This document shows positions 54,266-62,310 of a stretch of DNA of 64,000 nt, piece by piece (position 1 is the stretch's first letter; every line of letters starts with the position of its first letter). The notes under the pieces are model-generated. The model searched no databases and was not told the origin of the DNA. It saw nothing but the letters and a program-made list of their open reading frames with translations. This DNA is from Polyangiaceae bacterium (lineage in GTDB: Bacteria > Myxococcota_A > Polyangia > Polyangiales > Polyangiaceae), in contig JADJXL010000015.1 in the NCBI GenBank assembly GCA_016715885.1, forward strand, positions 558,001 to 622,000. The letters are read 5' to 3'. Made by a program: the position numbers and the translations under genes.

Positions 54266-54669
54266 AGCCGGGCGAGGTGGCTCATCGACGACGGCTACCC
54301 CGACGACGACGGAACGCCACCACCCCTTTCGGAAAACGCATTCGGGCATGCCGCAATGGCTCCGCGGCTTTCCCTTTCGCGATCCGCGCATTCCGGAACG
54401 GTCGCGCTTCGAGCGGTGCGCGAATCCGCGCATTGCAGGATATCGCCGACCCTTCGGCGAGCAGCGATCCGGACGTGCGCGGATGGCCGATCGGGATTCG
54501 GCGGAGCCGTTCCGGCGCACGGGAATCGCGTCAGGGCGGGCAGGGCGCCGATCCGGAAATGCGCGGATCGCTCCGCGGACGCCGGTTTAGCGATCCGCGC
54601 ATGTCAGAACGCATGCTCCGCTGCCGGCGGGCATGTTCCGGCGCATCCGGATGCAATTTCTTGCGGTGA
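54266..54669. other. spacer with repeated GATCCGCGCAT-like motif
   Basis: About 400 GC-rich bases between the duplicated block and the stop of the next gene. Open frames on both strands give no recognisable protein. A core of the form (G/A)ATCCGCGCAT recurs, near 54378 (GCGATCCGCGCATTCC), 54425 (GAATCCGCGCATTGC) and 54592 (GCGATCCGCGCATGTC), and in inverse form near 54558 (AAATGCGCGGATCGC). It may be a set of degenerate dispersed repeats. Confidence 0.4.
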
Positions 54670-55380
54670 TTACGGGGTTTGGGGTCCTGCGCCGCCGCCT
54701 TTTGGCGACTTGGAGCGCCTTGCTGCGCGGTAGAAGAACGATTCGACGAGCTTGCGTTGTCCAGGGAATGCGGCGCGGAGGATGCCGTAGGCTTTTTCGA
54801 TCGCCGCGCGAACGGCAAGGCGCGCTTGCAATTCGGCATCACCAGCTTTGCGTTCGGTGGATTCTGCATTGTCGAGGTCATCGCGCGCATTGAAACTTTT
54901 GCTCAAGGCTTCGTCGAGGTCCATTTTGGCGCGCGTTTTGCCGTCGAAATCGGGCACGGAGGCGAACCGGTCGCGCATGTCCGCGGCTTCTTCGGGCTCT
55001 TCGCGCGTTCGCATATCCGTGATATCGCCTGCCGTGCCACCTTGGAATACAGTGCGATAGACAGGATGCGCGCGATCGCGCATGGCGGGACCATTCAGCA
55101 ATGCATCGCTCGCGCCCATGATGCGTTTGTCGAGGATGATGTCACGAATGGTGAAACGCGCCCGCAGCTTGGTCGCTTGGCGTTCGGCAGCCTCGCGAGC
55201 CGTGAGGCTGCCTTGCAATGAGGCGGCGGAGGTGGCGACGATGCTGCCGGCTTCCCCGATGGCTTGACGTTGTTCTTGGCTGATGATTTCGGCATCGGAC
55301 CAACCTTCGACGGCGCCGGCGAAGTGGTCGGTGTGTTTGAGGTAAACGCTGGTGCCCGCATCGACGTCAGGCAATTCCAT
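54670..55380 (-). CDS. helical protein of unknown function
   Basis: The 236-residue protein has no recognised domain. It starts MELPDVDAGTSVYLKHTD and is predicted to be largely helical and charged, with long Ala/Glu/Arg-rich stretches (EAAERQATKLRARFTIRD, KMDLDEALSKSFNARDDLDN) that could form coiled coils. A basic C-terminus reads RRSKSPKGGGAGP. No signal peptide or membrane segment is seen, and no ribosome binding site stands out. The last 35 bases of its coding sequence recur, imperfectly, at 58164-58199, downstream of the sensor kinase, so this tail may be part of a dispersed element. Neighbouring genes on both sides are for cell-surface polysaccharide work. Confidence 0.6.
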   Translation of the reverse strand: MELPDVDAGTSVYLKHTDHFAGAVEGWSDAEIISQEQRQAIGEAGSIVATSAASLQGSLTAREAAERQATKLRARFTIRDIILDKRIMGASDALLNGPAMRDRAHPVYRTVFQGGTAGDITDMRTREEPEEAADMRDRFASVPDFDGKTRAKMDLDEALSKSFNARDDLDNAESTERKAGDAELQARLAVRAAIEKAYGILRAAFPGQRKLVESFFYRAARRSKSPKGGGAGPQTP

Positions 55381-55735
55381 GGCAACTTCCTTTCCGCGCG
55401 ATGGCGGGGGCCATGGTCATGCGGCTGTGGATGAAAAGCAAGTATTTTTGTGAGGGTGAGGAACTTGGGGATGGGTGCGGAAGTGTGCTGGGAGGACGCC
55501 CGACTCGCTGATCGTTGGGCTGGTCCGATTTAGGCAGCGCTTCATCCCGAAGAGAGATCGGCGAAGTCGTCGACGAAACGCTCCTTCGAGTATTTCGCAC
55601 GCCACCCGCCCGCCGCACCACCAGCGACCAAGCGACCCAGAGAAACTGAAGCCACCCCGTCATCACAAGTTGCCTCCCCCGATACGGCGTGCGCATCGAC
55701 GCAGCAGGCAGGCTACGGCGTGGAAAACTTGCGGG
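55381..55735. other. spacer without recognised gene
   Basis: About 350 bases between the start of the helical protein and the flippase remnant. Open frames on both strands are short and unlike known proteins. A promoter for the minus-strand helical protein is expected near 55390-55450. No hairpin terminator with a T-run was seen. Confidence 0.4.
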
Positions 55736-55800
55736 TCAAGATAACAGCATCAAGGCGGATTTGATGGCGATCCGCCGGCCCTCAGGGCGACCGACCGCGA
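55736..55800 (-). pseudogene. flippase N-terminal remnant, copy B
   Basis: Read on the minus strand in the frame outside the ATP-grasp gene, this stretch encodes GRPEGRRIAIKSALML, nearly identical to the start of the intact flippase (EGRRIAINSALML at 53861-53920). The match ends just after this at a TGA. The DNA match around 55748-55790 to 53861-53905 is clear. It is the truncated second copy of the flippase gene, overlapping the 3' end of the ATP-grasp gene. Confidence 0.85.
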
Positions 55801-56976
55801 GAGCGACCGGGCGTTTCGATAACCCATGACCAAGCCGGGGGCGGGATCGCGCCACGCAAAGTACGCAAAAACGTGGGGCCTGCGTGCGCCAGCGACGTAG
55901 TCGCGCAATACGTCGGCGGCGCGCTCGCCATCCTTGAGCCTGTGGTAAACGTCGTCGAAGAGCGACGCATAGATAACGCCTTCGCGCTGGCTGCCCATGG
56001 CGCGCGCTGGGGGCGCCTCGCCGCGGGCGACGTGAAATGCAGCGAGCGCGTTGTTCACGCCGCAGGCCGAGTCGAATGCATTGCACATCCCGAGGCGCGG
56101 GTTCAGCTCGATGTATTTGTAAACGCCGTCTCGAGGGTCGCGCTTGAACTCGACCATGGCGGGGCCCACATAGCGAAGCTCGCGTCCAAGGCGCCGAACG
56201 AGCTGCACGACCTCGAGGTTGCGTTCGCTGATCGCGTAGCTCGTAACGCCGAAATGCGATGGCGAGAGCCTGAGCCGTCGAAAGGTGAATGCGGCGACGA
56301 GCTCGCTCTGCGCGTCGAACGTGCAATTGCAAACCCACAAATGGTCGTCGGGGCCGGGAATGACCTCTTGCGCCAAAAAATGCGCGCGCTGGCCGTGCGT
56401 GTCTTCGTAGAGCGAGGCGACGTGCGCGTCGCTTTGGAGCAGGCGGTTTTTGCCGATGACGTGGTTGGCTCGGAACGAGGTGGGCTTGACGAGGATGGGC
56501 AGGCCGAGCGCGTCCACGAGATCGCGCGGGTCGTCGGGCAATGGCGCGAGCGTCTTCGGCAGAGGGAGGCCGATGTCGGCGATGAGCTTCGTTTCGGCGG
56601 CTTTGTCGATGAGCGCTTCGCCGAGGCGTGGGGGCGGGACGCAGACCTCGAACCATTGGGACAGGGTCGCCTCATTACGCATGACGAACGACACGAACTT
56701 GTCGGACGTTGGAAGGAGCACGTGGCGCGCGTCGCCGAGAGACTCGAGCGAGCGCATGAGGGCGTCGTCGGTGGCGAGATCGGTCTCGATGAGCAGCGTT
56801 TCGGCTGGGAGACGCGACCAAAGAATGGGCTCGGCTGGGTCGATTGCGACGGCGATCGTGGGAATCCGTGCGCGTGCAAGGCTCCGCGCGGCGCCGAGTC
56901 CGTTGGGTCCGGCGGCGAGGATCACGGCGGCGGGGGTCGTTCGGCCGAGTTTGGCGGGCGGTCGTATGGGGCTCAC
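55750..56976 (-). CDS. ATP-grasp ligase-like protein
   Basis: The 408-residue protein begins at GTG 56976 inside the duplicated block. It has an N-terminal Rossmann-like segment (AAVILAAGPNGLGAARSLAR), a central ATP-grasp domain with GLPILVKPTSFRANHVIGK (ATP-binding Lys), AQEVIPGPDDHLWVC, and YIELNPRLGMCNAFD with the Glu and Asn that hold Mg. A C-terminal helical region ends in VFAYFAWRDPAPG. The layout is that of CarB-like single-chain ATP-grasp enzymes found in capsule and exopolysaccharide loci, where they attach an amino acid or similar acid to a sugar. Partner flippase remnants overlap its 3' end. The substrate is not known. Confidence 0.85.
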   Translation of the reverse strand: MSPIRPPAKLGRTTPAAVILAAGPNGLGAARSLARARIPTIAVAIDPAEPILWSRLPAETLLIETDLATDDALMRSLESLGDARHVLLPTSDKFVSFVMRNEATLSQWFEVCVPPPRLGEALIDKAAETKLIADIGLPLPKTLAPLPDDPRDLVDALGLPILVKPTSFRANHVIGKNRLLQSDAHVASLYEDTHGQRAHFLAQEVIPGPDDHLWVCNCTFDAQSELVAAFTFRRLRLSPSHFGVTSYAISERNLEVVQLVRRLGRELRYVGPAMVEFKRDPRDGVYKYIELNPRLGMCNAFDSACGVNNALAAFHVARGEAPPARAMGSQREGVIYASLFDDVYHRLKDGERAADVLRDYVAGARRPHVFAYFAWRDPAPGLVMGYRNARSLSRSVALRAGGSPSNPP

Positions 56977-57077
56977 GAGCGGCCAACATCAATCGACGTA
57001 CCAATCGCGTCGGGAGGCGCTGCGTGCAGCCGCCGCGCGCCTGGCCGCTCGAAGGGCGGCCGAGCGAGCTAGAGGCG
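56939..57077. repeat. duplicated upstream segment, copy B
   Basis: This is the compact counterpart of 54031-54265: blocks 56939-57009 and 57012-57077 lie two bases apart. The first contains the GTG start of the intact ATP-grasp gene. Direct orientation and divergence of only a few bases per block point to tandem duplication of the whole ATP-grasp/flippase locus, not to a mobile element. Confidence 0.9.
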
Positions 57078-57114
57078 CAGAAGTGGAGAATGGGCTGATG
57101 GTGGGGCGACCGTT

Positions 57115-58068
57115 TTACCGAAATAGGTCGGCAGCCGTCTGGGCATCGAAGACGTTGTCGAACCAGCGATCGAGCAACGCACGATCGTCGCATCCGCGAA
57201 TCAACGCTTCTTGTTCGGCGGACAGGGCCAAACCCCGACGCTGCGCGCCACGCAAGATTTTCTCACGAACGGCCTTGACTTGACCCTTGACTTCACCCTC
57301 GAGCTCGCCGTCGTGGAAGCCCTTGAGCTCGCCGTCGTGGAAGCCCTTGAGCTCGCCGTCGTGAAGGGCTTTGTCGATGAGTACCTGGATGAACGGGGGA
57401 AACTTGATTTCTTCTCGCGTTCGTTTCTGCACGACCAACGCCTCCAGAGCCCGTTGCATCGGCTCCCGTAACATGTTCCAGATGATGTGAAAGTACACTG
57501 CCGAATGCTCGGCGTCGAGGTCTCCCAGCGCTCGAAGCGCCGCCAACACGACCGCGATCCCATGCGGCCCGTTGCCGTGCGCCATCGCTGAAAGTACGGC
57601 CAGCTCCATGTCCTGTCGGGCAGCCCGTTCGTCCGTGATTTCCGGTAAAACCTCGGGCCCAACCACGATTGGACTCACCGAGCCCTTCTCCAAACCCGAG
57701 TCAATGGGCTGCGCTGCCCACGCGGCAACCTCGGCATCCACCGCAACCACCAACAAAACTGCGTCGCACTCCCGTTCGGCGCGTGCGACCATTACGTATA
57801 CGGGCCAGGAAAAACGTTTGCGCGGCGCAATGTCGCGCTGCGACTCGAGCACGATGGCCAGGACGCACTTGCCGCTTTCGTCCAGAAGCTCCAGCACCAG
57901 GTCCGCTCGAAATTCGATGGGAAGAAGTTGCCCGAGGGACGAGTCTGCTACGCGAACTTGCGAGTGCGCGGGCAATGGAAGATTGAAGAGCCGCGCGAGA
58001 ATATGCGGCCCAAGCTCGGGATTGTCCCGAAATAACTCGACGATGCCATCGTGTTCCAAGCTCGGCAT
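57115..58068 (-). CDS. Rpn/DUF4351-like protein
   Basis: ATG 58068 (MPSLEHDGIVELF) is chosen over the TTG two codons earlier. The 317-residue protein has EHDGIVELFRDNPELGPHILARLF, then LPIEFRADLVLELLD and LAIVLESQRDI, where D and E-x-Q match the PD-(D/E)XK-type core of Rpn/transposase-like proteins. The C-terminal region holds an eight-residue tandem repeat (FHDGELKG) and ends with EQEALIRGCDDRALLDRWFDN, as in myxobacterial family members with DUF4351-type tails. A nuclease with a role in recombination or defence is expected. It lies between the ATP-grasp locus and the kinase, in the same direction as both. AAGAG precedes the start. Confidence 0.75.
   Translation of the reverse strand: MPSLEHDGIVELFRDNPELGPHILARLFNLPLPAHSQVRVADSSLGQLLPIEFRADLVLELLDESGKCVLAIVLESQRDIAPRKRFSWPVYVMVARAERECDAVLLVVAVDAEVAAWAAQPIDSGLEKGSVSPIVVGPEVLPEITDERAARQDMELAVLSAMAHGNGPHGIAVVLAALRALGDLDAEHSAVYFHIIWNMLREPMQRALEALVVQKRTREEIKFPPFIQVLIDKALHDGELKGFHDGELKGFHDGELEGEVKGQVKAVREKILRGAQRRGLALSAEQEALIRGCDDRALLDRWFDNVFDAQTAADLFR
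57301..57366 (-). repeat. 24-bp in-frame tandem repeat
   Basis: Copies at 57301-57324 and 57325-57348 are identical, and a third is partial (57349-57366). Each 24-bp unit encodes KGFHDGEL, so changes in copy number keep the frame. The repeat sits in the helical tail of the Rpn/DUF4351-like protein. The family often carries such expandable Glu/Lys-rich tail repeats. Confidence 0.9.
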
Positions 58069-58163
58069 GGGCAAACTCTTACCGACTCCGACAAACGCTT
58101 GTCAAGTTTGTCGCAGGCTATGGCTTGGAATTTGTCGTTTGTCCCAGCCGTCTCGTGCGGTGA

Positions 58164-58199
58164 GGCCCAGCGCCGCCGCTTTTGGGTGACTTGGAGCGC
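58164..58199 (-). repeat. dispersed tail repeat matching 54685-54718
   Basis: This stretch matches the 3' end of the helical protein gene at 54685-54718 except for a few base differences. Read on the minus strand it encodes RSKSPKSGGAGP, close to the RSKSPKGGGAGP of that protein. It stands free in the gap downstream of the sensor kinase. It is either debris of a paralogue or one copy of a short dispersed element. Confidence 0.6.
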
Positions 58200-58200
58200 G

Positions 58201-58262
58201 ACTTCGAGGTCCCGGTTCGTTGCGGCAATGACGCGCACATCCACGGGTTTTTCCCGCACGAC
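58201..58262 (-). pseudogene. sigma-54 activator (NtrC-family) fragment
   Basis: On the minus strand, in a frame different from the sensor kinase, this short stretch encodes REKPVDVRVIAATNRDLE, the sensor 1 region of the AAA+ domain in NtrC-type activators. No Walker A or B region, and no DNA-binding domain, lies nearby. The fragment begins at the kinase stop codon and runs into the dispersed repeat at 58164. It is a relic of a deleted response-regulator gene that probably once partnered a kinase here. Confidence 0.7.
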
Positions 58263-58264
58263 CC

Positions 58265-59752
58265 TCAGCTCGCTTTTCGTAGCAGCGGCCGACCCTCGAC
58301 GCGCCTGCGCGGTCTTGGCAATCGAAACCAAAACCGACTCCCTTCGCCGATTGTGCTCTCCACCCCGACCGTGCCGCCATGCGCCTCGACCACCTCGCGG
58401 ACGATCATCAGCCCGAGGCCCGTGCCGAGCACGCCGCCCATGGTGCTCGGACGCCAATAACGCTGAAAAAGCTCGGTCAAATGCTCCGGGGCAATCCCAA
58501 TCCCCGTGTCTTGCACGCCCACTTCGACAAACTCGTCCGTCTCGGTAAAGGACACCGTGACCGCTCCGCGCCGCGGCGTGAACTTGATGGCGTTCGACAA
58601 GAGGTTTCCCAAAACCTGCATGAGACGCCGGCGATCCGCGACCATGACGGGACGCGTGTCACTTGCGACCTCGAGCGTGAGCTCGCCGGCATGCGCCAAT
58701 GGACGAATGTCATCGGCAGCGGCAAGCGTGAGCGATACGAGATCGATTTCCTCCGTTTTGAGCTTGTAGGCTCCGCCTTCGAGGCTCGCGAGGTCCAAAA
58801 AGTCATTGATCATGGCCACGAGCGAGCGGATCGAGCATTGCATTTTGAGGAGATCCTGGGCGACATTGGGAGGAATTTCGCCACGTTTACCCCGCAGAAT
58901 GACCTCGGACCGCATGAGCATCGCATGGAGCGGCGAGCGCAGGTCGTGCGCAATGATGGAATAAAAATCGAGCCTTCGAGCCTCGGCTCGCCGCCGGTGC
59001 GTCACGCATCGAAGCACGACGACGATTTCATCGCCATGGTGACGGTCATTGAGGTGATGCAAATGGAAGGAGCGCGCTGTTGGCGCATAGATCTCCTGTC
59101 CGATGGTGACGTCCGGCAAGGGGAGCGCGTGATCGCCAGTGCTGGCAGCGGTGAGGAGCTCGAGCGGGATTTCTGGCAAGATTTGATCAATGGGCAGCCC
59201 AACCAGCTCATCGAGGGGCTGATCGAGGGCGCGTGTTGCTTCCGGGTTGGCGCACAGAAGACGCCCATTGCGATTCAGCACGAGCAGAGCATCGGGGAGA
59301 TTCAACAAAAGGTGGCGCACCGCCGCCTCGGCCGACTCCGTTCGCTTGAGCAATTCGCTGGAACGGATGAGCGCGCCGACGCGGGCGAGGAGCTCTTCGT
59401 CGGCGTACGGCTTGGCTACGTAATCATTCGCGCCGGCGGCAAGGCCTTCGACCAATTGGGTGGTTTGTTGCCGTGCCGTGAGGAGCAGGATGCCGATATT
59501 GGAGAGCGCCGGTGAGCTATTGCGGAGAAAGTGACAAACGTCGATTCCCGACATACCAGGCATGACCCAGTCGAGCACGAGCACATCGGGCGGGGCCTCG
59601 TTGGCAAGCGCTTCGAGCGCCGCACTTCCATCACAAAACACCTTGACGGCATAACGATCGGCAAGAGCACGTCGAGCTCGTTCGGCATCGAGGGGCGAGT
59701 CGTCGACAATCCAAATCATTTTGCTCGCGTCGGTGGCGTGGGCGGAAATCAT
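58265..59752 (-). CDS. sensor histidine kinase with N-terminal receiver
   Basis: The 495-residue protein has a receiver domain (about 12-128) with phospho-acceptor D61 in LVLDWVMPGMSG and Lys in VAKPYADEE. A PAS-like domain (about 140-260: LLLNLPDALLVLNRNGRLL) follows, then a HisKA dimerisation domain with FYSIIAHDLRSPLHAM (catalytic His), and an HATPase (NAIKFTPRRGAVTV, VQDTGIGIAPEH, GTGLGLMIVREVV). A soluble protein with no membrane segment, it should receive a phosphoryl signal and autophosphorylate. It is divergent from the chemosensory operon that starts 163 bases away, so the two may be linked. An alternative start is ATG 59719 (MIWIVDDS), which begins directly at the receiver domain. 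Confidence 0.9.
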   Translation of the reverse strand: MISAHATDASKMIWIVDDSPLDAERARRALADRYAVKVFCDGSAALEALANEAPPDVLVLDWVMPGMSGIDVCHFLRNSSPALSNIGILLLTARQQTTQLVEGLAAGANDYVAKPYADEELLARVGALIRSSELLKRTESAEAAVRHLLLNLPDALLVLNRNGRLLCANPEATRALDQPLDELVGLPIDQILPEIPLELLTAASTGDHALPLPDVTIGQEIYAPTARSFHLHHLNDRHHGDEIVVVLRCVTHRRRAEARRLDFYSIIAHDLRSPLHAMLMRSEVILRGKRGEIPPNVAQDLLKMQCSIRSLVAMINDFLDLASLEGGAYKLKTEEIDLVSLTLAAADDIRPLAHAGELTLEVASDTRPVMVADRRRLMQVLGNLLSNAIKFTPRRGAVTVSFTETDEFVEVGVQDTGIGIAPEHLTELFQRYWRPSTMGGVLGTGLGLMIVREVVEAHGGTVGVESTIGEGSRFWFRLPRPRRRVEGRPLLRKAS

Positions 59753-59758
59753 CCGAGC

Positions 59759-59787
59759 ATCCTTAACGATGTAATGCAGCTTGTCAA
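59759..59787 (-). promoter_or_regulatory. sigma-70-like promoter for the sensor kinase
   Basis: On the minus strand TTGACA (59787-59782) is followed after 17 bases by AAGGAT (59764-59759). The -10 is a weak match. Transcription would begin about at the ATG 59752, which would make that start leaderless or favour the downstream ATG 59719. This is a visual match only. Confidence 0.3.
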
Positions 59788-59915
59788 ACTAGGACGGTAA
59801 TAATGTACATGGGGTTGGTGGGTTGGTATCGAGGCGTGTTCGGCTGCTTGACACTCAGCTTCATGAAGCCAGGAATCAAGGGATCAGTCGCTGACGATTG
59901 TTCCAAGGTGCAGGG

Positions 59916-60302
59916 ATGAACGAAATCCTGGTCGTGGACGATAGCAAGGTGATGCGCGAGATGATCGTGGCATGCCTGCGAGGGGACAACTTTGCTTTCA
60001 CGCACGCGGCGAGCGGGCTCGAGGCCATCGAGAAAATGGCATTACGCAATTTTCACCTCGTCGTGCTGGACCTGAACATGCCAGATATTGGCGGGTTCGA
60101 AGTGATCGAGTTCATCCGGAGTCAGGACAAACTGCAGCATTTGCCAATCCTCGTGGTGACGACGCGAGGCGATGAGGGTTCTCGAGCCCGAGCGCTTGGA
60201 GCCGGCGCGTCGCAATTCATGACGAAACCGTTCGCCCCCGACGATATCCGCACGAGCGTTCGCAACCTATTGCAAGAGAGCAGCGCCAGCAGCAATGCGT
60301 AA
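59916..60302 (+). CDS. single-domain response regulator (CheY-like)
   Basis: ATG 59916 (MNEILVVDDSKVMR) is chosen over the longer frame start at 59898. The 128-residue protein is a stand-alone receiver domain: acidic pair in VVDDS, phospho-acceptor D52 in VVLDLNMPD, Thr in LVVTTRGDEG, and Lys 104 in QFMTKPF. There is no output domain. Its stop codon overlaps the start of cheA by eight bases (60295-60302), so it is coupled and should be phosphorylated by that kinase. It may pass phosphate to a motor or regulator, or act on the hybrid sensor kinase divergently encoded next to it. Confidence 0.93.
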   Translation: MNEILVVDDSKVMREMIVACLRGDNFAFTHAASGLEAIEKMALRNFHLVVLDLNMPDIGGFEVIEFIRSQDKLQHLPILVVTTRGDEGSRARALGAGASQFMTKPFAPDDIRTSVRNLLQESSASSNA

Positions 60303-62310
60303 CTCGTTCGACGCCAGCGAGTTTTTGACAGGGTATCTCGGCGAGGTCGAAGAGCATTTGTCGACGTCGACGACGAGCTTGCTCGCCGCGGAAGCGTCGC
60401 TGCGAAAAGGGGAAACGAATCCGAAAGCGGTGCGGGAGCTTTTTCGGGCGCTTCATACGATCAAGGGGCTGAGCGCGATGGTGGGCATCGAGCCCATCGT
60501 GGACGTGGCGCACGCAATGGAGACGGTTCTTCGCGCCGCTGACCAAGCGGCCGGTGCGCTTACGCTGCCGGCCATCGAAGTTCTGCTGTCGGGGCTTCGC
60601 GCCATCAGCGAGCGTGTGCGTGCCGTCGCTCAGCGGGCCCCCGTGCCGCCAGCGCCGGAAGAGCTGCTCGATGCGCTTTCGTCGCTGGAACCGGCGCTGG
60701 AATCGCGACCCGTCCAGGCCGATGTGGATCTGCCGCCAGAAATCATTGCGAAGTTATCGGCCGCAGAGAGAGCGCAACTTCTTCAAGGCACGGAAACTGG
60801 GCGGCGCGCGCTTCGCGTGGACTTCCGGCCGTCGCCGAGCCGCGCTTCGGAAGGGGTGACGATTACGACGGTACGCGAACGGGTGGGTGCCGTCGCGGAA
60901 ATCGTCAAAGTGGTTCCGGTGACCGTTCCACCGAGCGAGGCATCGCCGGGGGGATTGTCGTTCGCGCTGCTCGTGCTGGCGGATGCGCCGCTCGAAGAGA
61001 TTGCAGCAGCCGCGTATGCCGCTTTGGAAGACGTGCAGGAGCTTTCCGTGGGGCGGTCCGAGAAGGCAGGTGCGCCCAAGGCGGAGCCATTCATCGAAGA
61101 GGCGGTCGAGAGCACGGCGCACAAACGAAGCATCGTGCGGGTCGACGTGGGTCGATTGGACGACGCGCTGGAGCGGCTTTCGGCATTGGTGATCAGTCGC
61201 TTTCGGCTGGAAAGGGCGACGGCGGAGCTTTCCGAGCGTGGGGTGAACGTTTCTGGGCTGGCGGCGATCGTCGAGGACTACGGGCGTCAGGTGCGGGACA
61301 TGCGTAGCGCGATCATGCGCGCGCGAATGGTTTCGGTGGCGGAGCTGCTCGAGCGGGTGCCGCTGATCGTGCGAGGGTTGTCGCGGTCCACGGGAAAACC
61401 GGTTCGGGTGCAGATCGACGCGGGCAAAGCGGAGCTCGACAAAGCGGTCGCCGAGCGGATTTTCCCGGCGATCGTGCATTTGATTCGCAATGCGGTGGAT
61501 CACGCGATCGAGCCGCCGGAGGAGCGGCGGCGCGCTGGAAAACCCGAGGAGGGCGTCGTGAAGGTGATTTGCCACGAGCGCTCGAACACGCAGCTCGAAT
61601 TGTGCATTGAGGATGATGGCCGCGGAATCGATCGCGAAGCGGTTGCACAGAGGGCAGGGCGGCCGGTGCCGGAGACCGACGCGGGGCTGCTCGAGCTGAT
61701 TACGCTGCCTGGGCTGTCGACGCTGGATGAGGTGACGAAGACGAGTGGCCGCGGGTTTGGCATGGACATCGTGAAGCGCATTGCGGTGACCGAGCTTGGA
61801 GGGGAGCTTTCGGTGCGCACGACGCGCGGGCAAGGAACGTCGTTTGCGATGCGCGTGCCGCTGACGCTGACGATTGTCGATGCGTTCGCGTTTTTGTGCG
61901 GCGAGCAGGCGTTCGTGGCGCCGGTGGCTGCGATCGATGAAATCGTGGACGTGGAGGCGCATCGGATGGTGCGGGGGCCACTACGCACGACGCGGTTTGG
62001 CGAGGTGACGTTTCTGGATCGGCGGGACGAGGTGATTCCGCTGATGAGCCTTGCGAGCGTGTTTTCGCTGTCGGTGGGAGCTGGGACGAAGGCGCTGGTG
62101 GTGCGTCGTAATGGGGCGCCGTTCGCTTTTTCGGTGAACCGGATTCTGGGCCAGGAGGAAGTCGTCGTCCGTCCGCTCGACGACCCGCTCGTGAAGGTGG
62201 TGGGCATATCGGGGGCGACCGATCTCGGCGACGGGCGTCCGACGCTGGTGCTCGATCTCGTCGGATTGAGCGGTGCGCTGTCCAGGAACCCGAGCGAGGT
62301 GTCACCATGA
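60295..62310 (+). CDS. cheA: chemotaxis histidine kinase CheA
   Basis: The 671-residue protein has an N-terminal HPt domain with His 54 (RALHTIKGLSAMVG), a spacer with a P2-like region, and a dimerisation helix pair (RLDDALERLSALVI, then EDYGRQVRDMRSAIMRARMV). The HATPase domain has the N-box LIRNAVDHAIEPPEE, the G1 box DDGRGID and the G2 region GRGFGMDIVK. The C-terminal CheW-like domain begins near residue 510 (TSFAMRVPLTLTIVDAFAFLCG). Thus the phospho-relay starts at His 54 and the protein docks to CheW and receptors through its last domain. It overlaps the response regulator upstream and CheW downstream (ATGA), so it is in one operon. Confidence 0.95.
   Translation: MRNSFDASEFLTGYLGEVEEHLSTSTTSLLAAEASLRKGETNPKAVRELFRALHTIKGLSAMVGIEPIVDVAHAMETVLRAADQAAGALTLPAIEVLLSGLRAISERVRAVAQRAPVPPAPEELLDALSSLEPALESRPVQADVDLPPEIIAKLSAAERAQLLQGTETGRRALRVDFRPSPSRASEGVTITTVRERVGAVAEIVKVVPVTVPPSEASPGGLSFALLVLADAPLEEIAAAAYAALEDVQELSVGRSEKAGAPKAEPFIEEAVESTAHKRSIVRVDVGRLDDALERLSALVISRFRLERATAELSERGVNVSGLAAIVEDYGRQVRDMRSAIMRARMVSVAELLERVPLIVRGLSRSTGKPVRVQIDAGKAELDKAVAERIFPAIVHLIRNAVDHAIEPPEERRRAGKPEEGVVKVICHERSNTQLELCIEDDGRGIDREAVAQRAGRPVPETDAGLLELITLPGLSTLDEVTKTSGRGFGMDIVKRIAVTELGGELSVRTTRGQGTSFAMRVPLTLTIVDAFAFLCGEQAFVAPVAAIDEIVDVEAHRMVRGPLRTTRFGEVTFLDRRDEVIPLMSLASVFSLSVGAGTKALVVRRNGAPFAFSVNRILGQEEVVVRPLDDPLVKVVGISGATDLGDGRPTLVLDLVGLSGALSRNPSEVSP

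Noticed and set aside
53795..54733. Plus-strand open frame of 312 codons across the flippase start and spacer
   Set aside because: It crosses an intact flippase N-terminus, both duplicated blocks and the repeat spacer; composition is GC-driven and no domain is visible.
54031..57077. Insertion sequence bounded by the direct repeats
   Set aside because: No transposase, no terminal inverted repeats and no target-site duplication; the repeats are upstream regions of homologous genes, so locus duplication explains them.
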